Assembly (NCBI GenBank): GCA_022376925.1
Contig: JAIOJX010000032.1
Location: 105,268,794-105,332,793, forward strand
Reading direction: 5' to 3'
Length of the DNA stretch: 64,000 nt
From: Tragulus kanchil
Taxonomy: Eukaryota; Chordata; Mammalia; Artiodactyla; Tragulidae
Shown: one piece after another, positions 40,296-53,482 of the stretch
Numbering within the stretch: position 1 is the first letter of the stretch
How the letters are laid out: the number at the start of each line of letters is the position of its first letter
Notes under the pieces: generated by a model
Told to the model about the DNA's origin: nothing
The model's input: only the letters and a program-made list of their open reading frames with translations
Databases searched by the model: none
Position numbers and translations under genes: made by a program

Positions 40296-41906
40296 CTTTA
40301 GGACTTACCATTAAAAAATGATGATGCAAACAAACAAACAGAAAAATTATGCAGTCCCCACATTCTCAAGGAGGAACTGGGGTTCAGAGAGGTGAAATGA
40401 TGCCCCCAAAGGCAGTCCAAAGGGACTCCAACTCCTCAGGGTTGGAGCTGGAACTCAAACTAAGACCTTTTGAGTGCTGAAACTGAACCTGCAACAGATG
40501 GGACATGGCCTCTTGGAGACGCGGACAGAGCTGGTGGGATGGGGAAGGGAAAAGCTCATGGGGCTTCAGTTTCCAGATCCAAGGGCCTTCAAAGTGGAGG
40601 AAGGGGCTGGAAGCTCAGGGGCAGCCCAACCAGAGGAAAGGGTGGGGTTCCTGGCTGCACCTGGGTCACGTAGACCAGCTGGCGCCTCAGCCTCAGTTTC
40701 CTGTTGCTCCTTAGAGTCTGGGCCAGAGACAGGGGTTCTGGTCTCCAGCCAGCCCTTTGCTCCCAGAGTAGCAACAGCAACAACCGTGAGCATTCACGGA
40801 GCCCTTGCTGTAGACCAGGAGCTGTGCAGGGACTCTACACGCATGGCCTCATACTCCTTGAGACTGCAAAACAGGTGACTCTATGAAGTACTTGCGTCAT
40901 CCTCATTTTACAAAGGCACAGAGGGGTCAAGGAACAGGCTCAAGGGTGAATGATTTTTAGTAAAACTGAAACTGCCGGGGTGTGAATGCAGGCACGCAAC
41001 TATGGACCATGTGCCGCATCAAGCACTAGCTGGTGACCTCAGGCAAGTCCTCCCAGGCCTCTGTATCCTCATCTTGAGGACACATCTGCCTCTCCCTCAC
41101 TTCTCCCTCCGAATTCTCTGTGGGGATGGGCTGCATTGACAGGCGGCTCGGTTGTATGCTCAGTTTCCTCTACCTGTTCGGGCTCCTTTAGGCTGCCCTA
41201 TTCTCCTGGCTCCCGTCACCCCTCAACTCCAGGTTTAATAAGGAGTGTCTGCAGTGAGGCCTCCCTAGCCTAGAGTTTATTAGCTGGGCGAGGCCCGGCT
41301 GCAGAAGTGCTGAGGCCTGCTGGGAAGTAGCCTTGTAAGTAATTCATGCTCGGCCACAGCTCCCGCTGGGGCTGCAGCCCGCATCTGGTCTTCAGTGTGC
41401 CACCTGACCTAAGACATTCTCACAACCCCAGACACCAGGCCCGGCTTCGTGTCCCTTTCTGGGATGGAGTCATCTGACAGATGGTGCTGCTCTCTCTGAA
41501 CCTCAGTTTCCTCATCTGACCTGCCAGTTCCACCATTCAGAATTCTCCTGAAGCTCCCACGTCCTCATAACATAGGGTCAGCTGAGACTCCTCTGCGTTC
41601 AGGCCCCTGTGGCCAGCTTCTGCTGCCCACTGCCCTCCAGCTCTTTCTGTGGACCTGTGACCCCAGACTTCTATCACGTTCTGGCCTTCCTGCTGCTTCT
41701 CATGGCTTGGCCTTTGCACGTGCTTTTCCATCTGTGTGGAACACTCTGCTCCCTCACCTAGTAACCTTCTTCTTGTCCTTCTAGAATTGTCTGTGCAGGT
41801 ATCACTTCTTCCAGAAAGCCTTCCCTGCCAGCATCTCTCCCCAGAGCCAAGATACATGAGTCAAAAGTGGAGACTTAGAGACTTGGTGTTGGAGTAACTC
41901 ACTGAG
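40296..41906. other. Intron 2: gene-less stretch with MIR and L2 pieces
   Basis: MIR-like fragments at about 40370-40470 and 40785-41030. An L2-like fragment lies at about 41640-41850 (GGCTTGGCCTTTGCACGTGC, CTTCTTCCAGAAAGCCTTCC). No gene is seen. Confidence 0.55.
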
Positions 41907-44290
41907 CCCCTGAATTAGACACCCTTTGCTTTCTATCCCAGCTGTGACCGCCAACTGAATAGCTTGGAGGTGGTATGAGTCTCTCCATCCCAGAGATGTT
42001 GTGAGGATTAAGTGAGATAATGTGACTGCTAAGCAGTAGGTGTTCGTGCCTGGCAGTGGGTCTGTCTGTCCTTGGAAGAGGAGTTCACTGAGGTTTCTAG
42101 GTGCCTATCTGCCAACATGCCCCCTAATTCTGTCATCAGTATATGCCCCTATTTTGCTTAGCCAGAGATCTTCAGGCTCCCACAGCTGAGACCTGCCCCA
42201 GCCAAATGATTTCCAAACCCCAGTGGAGGTGGCCCCGAAGTCAAAGCCTTGAGCTGGACCTGGGAATGGAGAAAGTTATGCAGGGAGGGCCTGAAGAAAG
42301 AAATGAATCAAACTGGCCTGATTAGTCTCAATGAATGAGTGACTGGGGCCCTGGGAGGGGGCAGAGGAAGCCTTCCTTCAGGCCAAATACTTGTCCCAAG
42401 GCTGGTTTCTGAGACCTGTCCATGCCTAAGAAGGAGAGGACGCCCTACGGCCCCAAGCGTCTCCCTTCCAACCGGGGCTAGGTCAGTGACTTCATAGCTT
42501 GGTCCCAACAGGCCTTGGGAATGTTTGCTGAAGACTCTCTCATGGGCCTTCCTGCCGGTTCTCCTGGGACCTAGTTCTCCTCTGGAAATCCCCTGGCTTT
42601 CTCAGGCCTGCCGGGGGTTCTGAGTGCAGTAGGACTCAGGGAAGGTTGACTTGGTCCTCTCAGTTGTCTGCACGCAACTGACCTGACAGTTTTCCCTCCT
42701 TGGGGAAATAGCAGCAGCAGGTGAAGCCAGAGAGATGCCCCCAGGGAGAGAGGGAGGAGAGGGAGGGCTGATGGAGCAGGAGTGCGAGGACCTGTTTGTG
42801 CTGCCCTTCAGGGCTGTAACCAAGTGGAAGTCTCCTGGCCCAGGTCAGACCCCTCAGGCCAGCACTACCCCCAGGTAGCCAGTCCTGGGTGAAGGGGAGG
42901 GTGTGGGACCTCAGGGACCTGATCTAAGCGGCACTGATAACACCTGCCCACATGCCCTGATTGCCCAGTCTTTCAAAGTCTGATGGAGAGGCCACCTCCT
43001 CCAGAGGCCTTCGCTGACCTCTTGTCCTCTTGCTCCCGAGTCCCTGTGATCCCACAGCCAGTCCCTATTCTTTCTTCAGTCTCAGATCCTTCTCCAAATT
43101 GTTCCCCTGAATTAGACACCCTTTGTTCACCGTGAGCCAACTGAATAGCTTGGAGGTGGTATGAGTCTCTCCATCCCAGAGATGTTGTGAGGATTAAGTG
43201 AGATAATGTGACTGCTAAGCAGTAGGTGTTCGTGCCTGGCAGTGGGTCTGTCTGTCCTTGGAAGAGGAGTTCACTGAGGTTTCTAGGTGCCTATCTGCCA
43301 ACATGCCCCCTAATTCTGTCATCAGTATATGCCCCTATTTTGCTTAGCCAGAGATCTTCAGGCTCCCACAGCTGAGACCTGCCCCAGCCAAATGATTTCC
43401 AAACCCCAGTGGAGGTGGCCCCGAAGTCAAAGCCTTGAGCTGGACCTGGGAATGGAGAAAGTTATGCAGGGAGGGCCTGAAGAAAGAAATGAATCAAACT
43501 GGCCTGATTAGTCTCAATGAATGAGTGACTGGGGCCCTGGGAGGGGGCAGAGGAAGCCTTCCTTCAGGCCAAATACTTGTCCCAAGGCTGGTTTCTGAGA
43601 CCTGTCCATGCCTAAGAAGGAGAGGACGCCCTACGGCCCCAAGCGTCTCCCTTCCAACCGGGGCTAGGTCAGTGACTTCATAGCTTGGTCCCAACAGGCC
43701 TTGGGAATGTTTGCTGAAGACTCTCTCATGGGCCTTCCTGCCGGTTCTCCTGGGACCTAGTTCTCCTCTGGAAATCCCCTGGCTTTCTCAGGCCTGCCGG
43801 GGGTTCTGAGTGCAGTAGGACTCAGGGAAGGTTGACTTGGTCCTCTCAGTTGTCTGCACGCAACTGACCTGAGAGTTTTCCCTCCTTGGGGAAGTAGCAG
43901 CAGCAGGTGAAGCCAGAGAGATGCCCCCAGGGAGAGAGGGAGGAGAGGGAGGGCTGATGGAGCAGGAGTGCGAGGACCTGTTTGTGCTGCCCTTCAGGGC
44001 TGTAACCAAGTGGAAGTCTCCTGGCCCAGGTCAGACCCCTCAGGCCAGCACTACCCCCAGGTAGCCAGTCCTGGGTGAAGGGGAGGGTGTGGGACCTCAG
44101 GGACCTGATCTAAGCGGCACTGATAACACCTGCCCACATGCCCTGATTGCCCAGTCTTTCAAAGTCTGATGGAGAGGCCACCTCCTCCAGAGGCCTTCGC
44201 TGACCTCTTGTCCTCTTGCTCCCGAGTCCCTGTGATCCCACAGCCAGTCCCTATTCTTTCTTCAGTCTCAGATCCTTCTCCAAATTGTTC
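41907..44290. repeat. Tandem duplication K (unit about 1187-1197 bp)
   Basis: Copy 1 is 41907-43103 and copy 2 is 43104-44290. The start of copy 2 is compressed: CTTTGTTCACCGTGAGCCAACTG against CTTTGCTTTCTATCCCAGCTGTGACCGCCAACTG (partial strings). SNP-like differences: CCTGACAGTT versus CCTGAGAGTT and GGGAAATAG versus GGGAAGTAG. It contains a MIR-like fragment (minus strand, about 41975-42060) but no gene. Confidence 0.94.
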
Positions 44291-46229
44291 TGCCAACCTT
44301 GTGCTGAGCACGAGATATTCCAAAATAGCTTCCTCGAGGGAATTACTAACTGATCCTGGCTATGTACCCCATGCCTGGCACCATGTTGAACAGTCTGCAT
44401 TTATCAACTTTGCTACTCACAATGCGGTGAGGGCTGTCTCCTTATTATTTCCATTTTAACGATGATGAAACTGAGGCTCCAAGAGAAGGGACTTGGCCAG
44501 TGTCATGTTTGAGTGCTAGAGCTGAGATTTGACCCAGGCCTGTCCACTCTGGAGCCTAGACTGTTTTTCCCTCAGGCTTTGCCTCTTCGAGCTCTGATTT
44601 CCTGTGTGAGTTGGAGGGCCTGGGGCTCCGAGGGCAGGAAGAAGAGGGCGAGGAGCTGCGGTGTCCAGTGATGGCTCCCTCTGTCTGGGAGGGACCCTCT
44701 TCTCTGGAGATGGCACAGAACCCCAGCATAAGGTCCCTGCCTCCACAGCCCCCGAGGAACGTGACCCTCCATAGTTTCCAGGGGTCTTTCCTGGCCATTG
44801 CTTGGGGATGGTGATTACTGTTCCCATTATACTGATATGGAAACTGAGGGCCCAGTGATAGGTCACTGACACAGGTGACCTCAAAGAGTGTCATTTCCAG
44901 TTTACCGTCCTTTCTCAGAAAAGGCCAAGAACTCAGGCATCAAAATGTGGGCTTCGGTTCTCTGATCCCCATGCAATCTGCTGGCTCTGGGTCTTCATAC
45001 ATACTTTCCTCCTGTGTGGGTTGTCCTTCCCTGGCTCCCACTGATCTTTCAGAACCTAGCTCATGACCTCCACGCAGCCTTGCCTGTCCTCCTGGTGTGA
45101 CCTAACCTCTCCTGAGTCTGGACGCCATGGCTCTGTGGACCCTTGACATGGTAGCCCTTTGTAGGAGCTCTTGCTGGGGAGTATCTGAGGACAGGGACCA
45201 CAGGGCCTGACCCAGGGCTGAGGCATTTGAGGGGTGGTGTGTGAATGAATGAACGGACTGAGGAAATGTTCCCCACTTCCGAGGGTGAGAAGCTGATACT
45301 GGTCAGATGTGGGGAACCCATGGGCCTCTGAGGGGTCCTTGAGGCTGGAAAAGAGAGCTGAGTGTCTTTTAGGGACCACTGCCAGGCCCTCTTGTGAGCT
45401 GGGGCACCTGAAGCCCCGAGAGCACCGGTGACATCTGTGGTCACACAAGGGCCTGGGCACGTCGGCCTCTCAGGTCTTACCCTGCAAACGTGGGCACTTT
45501 CTAGCCCCAGGCTTCAGAAAGTGAAACGGAGGCCCCGGCAGCTGGACATCTGTGTGTGCTGGAGCCTCTCTTCTTCCTAGGTACCCTGTCTTTGCCAGCC
45601 CCTGCCAGTGTGTGTACGGGCTCCCTCCTGAGCAGCGCTGCCCCCAGCACGATCTGGGCCCTGGGCAGCTGTTGTCCTCACCAGTCGCGCCGGCTCTGGC
45701 TCCTCTTACAAGCCGGTGTATGTCACAGGCCCAGGATGAGCCCCTCAGCTGGAGTGGCTCAGGAGGATCCCCCAGTGGTGAGCACCCCCATCCTCCTGCA
45801 CCTGGTCTGACCTCTCTGTCCCTGGCAGGGCCCAGACCAAGTTACAGAGGCCAGCTTATTATGACTGGGTGTGTCACAGAGCGATGGGGCTCCCACATCC
45901 AAGGGGCATGTGCCAGTCTGGGAGGCCATGGGAACGGTCCTGTGGCCACTGCCCTCCCCTGGTCACTGGCTCCGAGTGCCACTGGGACTTCATGCCAGCC
46001 ACTCTGGAGACTGTTCACCTTCTGGCCCTCTCATCCTATTGAGTCACCATATGGCCTTTTCCAGTCTGGGCCTCACAGCTGCTCTGGGAGGAAGGCGATG
46101 CAGGTGTTCATTACCATCCCCATTTTCTTGATGAAGAAACTGAGGCTCAAGGGAGGGCACAGGGCTTGCCTGGGACCACACAGCCCGTCACTGGTTGTGT
46201 TGAAGTGGAAACTCACTTCGATTGATTTC
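44291..46229. other. Intron 2: gene-less stretch with MIR-like pieces
   Basis: MIR-like fragments at about 44385-44545 (GTACCCCATGCCTGGCACC, GATGAAACTGAGGCTCCAAG) and 46095-46200 (TTACCATCCCCATTTTCTTG, AAACTGAGGCTCAAGGGAGG). The 236-codon + frame 45552-46262 has no domain signature and crosses a MIR, so it is not a gene. Confidence 0.55.
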
Positions 46230-46735
46230 ATTTACTTTTCCAGTGGGAGAAAGTTTTTCTGATTACATAAAGATAATTTCACACTTGTAAGTTTGTGATT
46301 AAACACACACGGACAATTCAGAAAAGCAAACAGGGAAGGTTCCAGTCCTCCCTGTGGTGATACCACCGTGGGTGCTGCCTGACCCCCTCGCGATGTTCTC
46401 GTACGCTCTCCCTGTGAACATGTGTGTTTCTGGATTTTTTTTTTTTTTTTTACAAAAAGAGCATGTGTTATACCAGTTGTTCTCTCCTTACATCATGCGC
46501 ATCTTTCTGTGCCAGCAACGTTAGATATAGATCACTGTTTTCAAAGGCTGGATCGTCTTCCGTTGCTGAATCTTCCCTAATTTAATGACAGAGTCTCCTA
46601 CCCATAGACATGTGTTGAGCTGGTTCTGTTTTTTTTCCTGTTCTATACAGTGCTGGGGTGAATATCAGGATTACATATTTGTGCATTTGTCTAGTTCTTC
46701 CTTTGGGATAAATCCCTAGGAAAGGCATGGCTGAG
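46230..46735 (-). mobile_element. Ancient LINE-1-like remnant
   Basis: On + the phrases GTGCTGGGGTGAATATCAGG, TTCCTTTGGGATAAATCCCT and GTGTTGAGCTGGTTCTG correspond to the complement of an old L1 3' region. A T17 tract lies at 46435-46451. No coding capacity remains. Confidence 0.55.
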
Positions 46736-49182
46736 CATGTGTGTTTCCTTCCTCACCCTGTTACTCTCCCTCAAGGAGACATTTCCTTATCTCACAACAC
46801 ACCCAGGTCCCCATGGCCCCTTCCGGCCAGGCGGGCAGCTTGCACCTCCCTTTTTCTTGAGCACCCTCACCCCCGCCCCATGGGGCAGACAAAGTAGCCA
46901 GATCCAGGCTGTACAAAACAAAGCCAGGAGAAAGGACAACTGTGTTCTCACCCCCAAGGACTCCCCACCCCCACCGAAGAAAATGAGAGGAAACACAGCC
47001 AATCTTCATTTTTCTCAAGATATTTGTAGAACTTATCTCCTCCACAGCATTATAAAAATTATTCTGCCCCTGTCTCTAACTTGCTGTGTGACCCTGGGTG
47101 AAGGGCTCTCCCTCTCTGAACTGTATCTCGCCCTTTACCCATTGGTCCTTACTCCACCTGCTTTGTAACTAGCACCCTGAGCAGATTTCTTCTCCCTAGA
47201 GCTGGGCTCGGGGCCAGTCCTGGCCTGGAGGAAGCAGACCTGAGGCCCTCAAGCTCCTTACTAGTTAGTGAGGGTTGGTGGGAGCGTAGCTGTCTTTGTG
47301 GGCAGATTCTAGGCAGAAAGACGGAGGGTAGCTGGGCTTTTAGGGTCCACTCCCAGAATGTAATCCCCAGGCTCAAATTCTTTGGGCCACTTTCCCTTCT
47401 GCCTTCTACTTGTGCCCACGGTTGGGTTGGATGCAGTGGAGTGATGAACAATGGTGTCAGGCCAATAGCCCTGTGACCTGCTAGCCAGGGTTCCTGGTAT
47501 GGGGTCTTATGTTCTGAGCTTGGTCTCTGAAATGCGGATAATGAGCCCGCCTCTCAGAGGTGTGCGGGCCGGTGTAGTGTTCTGTCCATACCAGGCCCAG
47601 AAATGGGCATCCTCACTCCCCCTCCCGAGCCTGTGATCCCTGCGTGGGGGTGGCCGAGTAGAAGGGACCATCAGCCGCTTTCCGCCTCCTCCAAGGACAC
47701 GACAGGAGGGCAGCTACTGAAATAGCAGCAGGAGAGATGTAGGTCAGCTGGCCAGTTGGGAGGACTCGGCTGCCTGGGAGAACAGTGTTTCCTCGGGCTG
47801 GGAGGGACCGTAGGAATCATCTTAACCACTGCCATCTGCACTGGGGGAGCCCCCGGTAGCTGCTTCCTGGGTGGCCTGGGGAAGTTGGTTAAGCAGAGAG
47901 AACCCAGGAGAGCTGGTTCACCAGCAGGGCCTGGCATCGTTATCTAGGAGGGGGCCTTGGTTCACCAATGGGTCCAGTTTTAACATCAGAGAGTTGAAAG
48001 CAGATGAGAGGCAGGAAAGGCCCGTCTGCCCAGGTTAAGCTGCTGGAGTGAATAGCTGGAGGCCAAGGGTGGGCTTTCCTGGCAGCACGAATCCAGGGGT
48101 ATGCAGGCCAGCGCGTCTCCCGCCCTCCCTCCTCTCTACTTCCTGGACCCCGAGCTGCCATCTGCTGCCCCCATCAGCCTTAGAGCTGCCTCTCCGTCAT
48201 GTGTACCAGCACACGTACATGTGCATGCGGTGTACATCTCAGAGAAGGGGAGTGCAGCAGGAGGGAGGTGACTGTCCTGGACGCACAGAGGCTGCAGAGA
48301 CAAGGTGACGCTCGCCTCCCACGCCAGCCAAGGCCGCTCAGTCAAGCCAAAGCCAGTGCCCCCCCACTGAGCTGTTTGTGGCGGGGAATTATTTGTAGCT
48401 GGAGAGGTGCCAGCAGTGTCTGTTCTCAGCCTGCTCCCCGCCATGGCAGCCTCTCCTCCCCAGGCCTCCGCCTGCAGCCCACTGTCTGCACCCACCCAAC
48501 CCCCAATCCAGAGCGCCGAGCCTTAATAGAAAGGCCGTGGCTGGAGTCCAGGCTCCCCTCAGCTCCACCCCTGCTCCTACCTTGCCAAACAGCCATCGGC
48601 AGGTCCCCGACCCTCTTGGGTCTCTGCTCATTAGAGTAGGGCGTCTCCAGGCCCCTCTGGATTCTCTGGGATTCTCTTGTTGCACCCCAAAACCAGGGAG
48701 TTCTCAGGAGCTCCACCGTGGCCAGGCCTCCGGTGTGGGGGTCCAAGGAGCTGCTCCCGCTTCCTGAGGCCCAGGAGGTCCAGTGCAGGGAGCAGGGGTG
48801 TGAAATCCAACCCGTCACACCCCCAACCCAGGAGACATGGCCTAAACCATATGTGCAAAGCCGGAACCAACTGTGTATTAACAGAACCTGCAGCCACTTG
48901 GGGGTTTCTGCCTGTTTATTCTTTTGCTGAGTCTGACTCGGCTGATTCTTCAATACCTGCAGCCCCAGGCTTTGTATCTCCTGCCTCTGTGATGCGGTCC
49001 TGTCTCCCCTGTCCTACCCCAACCTGCACAACTGCCTGCTTCTCGGAGGTGCAGTGACAGGGACAAGCATGGCCTCCCCGTGTCAGATGGACTTGGGTTT
49101 CCTTTGCAGTCTTTCCATGTCCCAGTTGGAAGCCTGGGACTAGTCCCTTGAGCCTGAACTTCAGACTCCTCCCCATGTGGAA
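46736..49182. other. Intron 2: gene-less stretch
   Basis: No gene, tRNA or recent repeat recognised. Overlapping frames of 90-175 codons on both strands show no motif and are read as GC-rich shadows. Confidence 0.5.
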
Positions 49183-49380
49183 AAGTGAAAATACTAGTCT
49201 GACGCTGTGTGACCCCATGGACTGTAGCCCACCAGGCTCCTCTGCCCATGGAATTCTCCAGGCAAGAATACTGGAGTGAGTAACCATTTCCCTTCCTTCT
49301 CCAGGGGATCTTCCCAACCCAGGGATCAAACCTGGGTCTTCTGCATTGAAGGCTACCGTCGAAGCCACCAGGAAAACCCC
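49183..49380 (-). mobile_element. Bov-tA type SINE
   Basis: On + it reads AAGTGAAAATACTAGTCTGA, CCATGGACTGTAGCCCACCA, CAAGAATACTGGAGTGAGTA, GGGATCAAACCTGGGTCTTC and ends GCCACCAGGAAAACCCC, the complement of a Bov-tA head. Confidence 0.9.
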
Positions 49381-51136
49381 TTTATGTGGATAATGAGTAA
49401 TTCCAGGTCTGGGTGCAGTAGCTGAAGCCTTCCTGGACCCCACGGAGCCAGTCAGTTCTTCCTGCACTGGGAACTGGGCCACATCAGGGCCCAGAGGTCA
49501 GCTGGCCATGCGGCTGCGGCCTCTGTTCTCTCTGCCACACCTTCTCCCAGATCCCTCACCCTGCCATCCTGGCCTTTGGCTTCTCCCACATTCGCAGATT
49601 CTATGTGAGTTCTCCCCTTGGGAGCCGAGGCCTGAGGTCTGGTCACTGGTGACGGGTTGGGAGCTAGTGCCCCGTGGGCTCTCCATGCCACCGCACCTGG
49701 AACCAGAGAGCCTCCCCTGTTGCCGACCTACTGCGGGACCTAGGTGAGGCTGCGGCCCTCCCTGACTTCAGTTTTCCTACCTGCGAGGATTGTATCAGAA
49801 GCTTGAGTCACTTTGGACAGCTTTTGAAAGTAGGATTCCCTGGCCTCTGCTTGTTGTGGGGCCAGGTGGGAGCCATCGTCATGAAGACCCGACCGGTCCC
49901 CTACCTCTGACAGCTCCTGCATCACCTGCCCTGTGTGATCCCACCGTGACCCAGAAAACAGCAAGGCTTCTGACCAGGCTGCCTGGGAGCGAGTCCTAGC
50001 TGCGGGGCCGTAGGCAAGCTCCTTCACCTGTCTGAGCGCTTGTCTCTAACCTGGAGTCATCAACCCTAATGCTCTAGGCGGCTGGATAATTCTGTGAGTC
50101 TAAGGAGAGCACTGAGCGCAGTGCCCGCACGAGGTCAGTGCTCGAGATTTGCTTCGCTTACTTCGATTCCTCCTCTGAACCTCTGTCTCCCATCTGTCCT
50201 TTAGGTGTCCCCTCCCATTCGGGGATGCCGGGTGGAATGGGAAGGGCTCAAGAGCCCCGCTCGCTGAAGTCTCCTTTGTCCCTGCTTCTTGCTGGTGGCC
50301 CCAGGCTCTAACTTACTGTCCTAATTTAATTAGGAAGAGTCCTTCCAGGACCTCATTAGGAAATGAGCCCAGAGCCTCGGGGACCTCTAGGAGGAGTGGG
50401 GTGCAGGAGGAGGTTGTCTTGTGTCTGACCCCTGTCCAGCCCTTGTCCCTGAGCCCAGGAAGATGAGAGAGCCCAGTCCCTTAGAGCTGTGACGATCCTG
50501 GGCAGCCAGGGCCTCCCTCCTTGGCCGCTAGCTCAGCTGGCCTCATCCCCATGGGTGAGGGCAAGGAAGATGGACAGAGGAGGTTTCTCTTGTTCTACTC
50601 CACCTGCTCCTGCTGCTGAGGCCCCCGGCCTGGCACAGAGCAAGCCTTGGTGACAGTGGGTTGAGTGAATGAATAAGTGAGCTGTGGTTCTTGGGGCTGG
50701 AGGAGTGTCCTCATTTGTCCATCTCACCCCCATCCCCATGTGGGATTCCCTCAGCAGCCCCAGGGGCTGGATATGGCGGTGGGGGAGAGGTGTCTGCTTG
50801 AATACCTTCAGGGACAAGGAGCTCACTCAGCCATGTTTTCTGTCCCTGGACCGTTCTTCCTGTTAGAGGATCTGTCTTTCTTTCAGTCTCAAGTCTGCCT
50901 CCCGTGACTCTCTTGTTCTGTCCTGGTCCCAGCTTTGCTTCTGGGGCCTCTGCTCATAGACACTGCCCCTTATCCTCACCCCAAGCCTGCTTAATGTTCC
51001 TTCCTAGCCTTTGACAGCTGACATTCTGTGTGACTTCAAGTAAGGCCTATCTCCTCTTGAGCCACGGTTTCTTGGGGCCTAGTGGGCTGCACATGCAGGT
51101 TCCATAAACACTGGCTGCCTTCTGGAACCGTGACCT
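49381..51136. other. Intron 2: gene-less stretch
   Basis: Mostly unique-looking. A short AT-rich block, CTAATTTAATTAGGAAG at about 50320-50337 with CTCATTAGGAAATGAG after it, carries homeodomain-type TAAT cores. Otherwise nothing is recognised. Confidence 0.5.
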
Positions 51137-53482
51137 ACCTCCCAAGGAAGTAGGGGCTGAAGACAGGTGTGCCGTGTCCGGTGGTCACAGTGACACCTCT
51201 CCAGACAGCTGTCTCCTGGTCAGCAATGTGGCCATGTCCAGACTTGCGATGACCGGTTGGCCAGGCACACAAACACTGGAGGGTTGTGCTTGGACCTCTT
51301 CTGCCCCTGGGACCAGTCCACAATGCAGACACCACCCTGGCCTTGTTTAGGAACCTGGGAGTCCTTGTAGCCCCTGTCTCCCTCACCCATGACAGCCTCC
51401 ATGGCGTGATCCTCACCTCCACTCCCTGGCCCTGACCCTGACCCTGTCCCATGGCAGCCTCCTGGACCAGGGCAGCAGCGCCAGCCTCGCCTCTGTTCTC
51501 TGCCTCCTGTCCATTCTTGGCTCTGCAGCCGAGAGCTCTCAGACACACAGAGCTCTGTCCCGCCCTTGCTCAGTGCCCTACAGGGTTGTGCGCCACTCAA
51601 CACTCTGCTGATGGATATTTGGGGCCTTTTAAGACCCAACACACATCTGGCATCTCTCCACCCTCCGACCTTACCATCTACTTGCGCACCAGACCCCACG
51701 GCTCTGTGCTCTGGGTCCGGCCCTGATGTAAGTGATGTCACAGGGGCCTCTCCACACCCTCAAGTGTGGTTCCCTCTGTCTGGAAGGCCTTTCTTCTGCT
51801 TGTCCCGCCCCACTTTGCCTCAAGAGTCTCTACTTCCAAGGAACCCTCCCTCCCTGGCTGGGTCAGGGCCTTCCCTTGGGCTCCCCCATCCCTGTGTCTC
51901 TCTCCATCTCCATGCTTGCCACTCTGTACTGAGATCATCTGGTTAAGAGTCTGTGCTTCCCACCAGACCACAGGCTTCAGGAGGATAGGGCAGGGGACCT
52001 GGCAGGGTCCTGCTGAGGAGTGGGAGCGAGGTAGAATGGGCGGGGATGGAGGGTGGGCGGGGCTCTCTGGCTTTTCACAGGCCCAGGGCCCTTCCTACCG
52101 GGTTGGGTTTCTGTTCCTCCTGCTGCATCCTCCTGAGCCACATACCTTCCCAGGCATGAATGCTTCTGTGAGCCCCAGAGGAGCACCTGGCATAGACTGG
52201 AGTCTTCAAGTCTGAAGCTCCAGCGTTCACTGCAGGCCTGCTCTGTGCCAGGACCTGGGGGGCATCTGCAGGTGGAAAAGCAGGCCTTGGCCACCTAACT
52301 CAGTATGTGACCTCCCAAGGAAGTAGGGGCTGAAGACAGGTGTGCCGTGTCCGGTGGTCACAGTGACACCTCTCCAGACAGCTGTCTCCTGGTCAGCAAT
52401 GTGGCCATGTCCAGACTTGCGATGACCGGTTGGCCAGGCACACAAACACTGGAGGGTTGTGCTTGGACCTCTTCTGCCCCTGGGACCAGTCCACAATGCA
52501 GACACCACCCTGGCCTTGTTTAGGAACCTGGGAGTCCTTGTAGCCCCTGTCTCCCTCACCCATGACAGCCTCCATGGCGTGATCCTCACCTCCACTCCCT
52601 GGCCCTGACCCTGACCCTGTCCCATGGCAGCCTCCTGGACCAGGGCAGCAGCGCCAGCCTCGCCTCTGTTCTCTGCCTCCTGTCCATTCTTGGCTCTGCA
52701 GCCGAGAGCTCTCAGACACACAGAGCTCTGTCCCGCCCTTGCTCAGTGCCCTACAGGGTTGTGCGCCACTCAACACTCTGCTGATGGATATTTGGGGCCT
52801 TTTAAGACCCAACACACATCTGGCATCTCTCCACCCTCCGACCTTACCATCTACTTGCGCACCAGACCCCACGGCTCTGTGCTCTGGGTCCGGCCCTGAT
52901 GTAAGTGATGTCACAGGGGCCTCTCCACACCCTCAAGTGTGGTTCCCTCTGTCTGGAAGGCCTTTCTTCTGCTTGTCCCGCCCCACTTTGCCTCAAGAGT
53001 CTCTACTTCCAAGGAACCCTCCCTCCCTGGCTGGGTCAGGGCCTTCCCTTGGGCTCCCCCATCCCTGTGTCTCTCTCCATCTCCATGCTTGCCACTCTGT
53101 ACTGAGATCATCTGGTTAAGAGTCTGTGCTTCCCACCAGACCACAGGCTTCAGGAGGATAGGGCAGGGGACCTGGCAGGGTCCTGCTGAGGAGTGGGAGC
53201 GAGGTAGAATGGGCGGGGATGGAGGGTGGGCGGGGCTCTCTGGCTTTTCACAGGCCCAGGGCCCTTCCTACCGGGTTGGGTTTCTGTTCCTCCTGCTGCA
53301 TCCTCCTGAGCCACATACCTTCCCAGGCATGAATGCTTCTGTGAGCCCCAGAGGAGCACCTGGCATAGACTGGAGTCTTCAAGTCTGAAGCTCCAGCGTT
53401 CACTGCAGGCCTGCTCTGTGCCAGGACCTGGGGGGCATCTGCAGGTGGAAAAGCAGGCCTTGGCCACCTAACTCAGTATGTG
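51137..53482. repeat. Tandem duplication L (unit 1173 bp)
   Basis: Copy 1 is 51137-52309 and copy 2 is 52310-53482. ACCT is shared between the breakpoints (left CCTACCTCCC, junction TGACCTCCC, right TGACCTTGG). I saw no difference between the copies, so the paired frames of up to 173 codons are exact duplicates with no protein-like features. Confidence 0.96.
51453..51572 (+). repeat. Dispersed repeat paired with 5577-5697 (second copy 52626-52745)
   Basis: See the partner at 5577-5697. It shares TGCAGCCG, CTCAGACACACAGAGCTCTGTCC and flanking phrases. It is embedded in L2-like sequence (CCCTCAAGTGTGGTTCCCTC, GTCTGGAAGGCCTTTCTTCT downstream). Confidence 0.55.

Noticed and set aside
51430..51450. 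CCCTGACCCTGACCCTG as interstitial telomere repeat
   Set aside because: Only about three imperfect units, and the motif is not TTAGGG/CCCTAA. Chance low-complexity sequence.
51135..53388. Paired frames up to 173 codons occurring twice
   Set aside because: The repetition is due to duplication L. The sequence is L2-like or unique intron DNA, with no domain.
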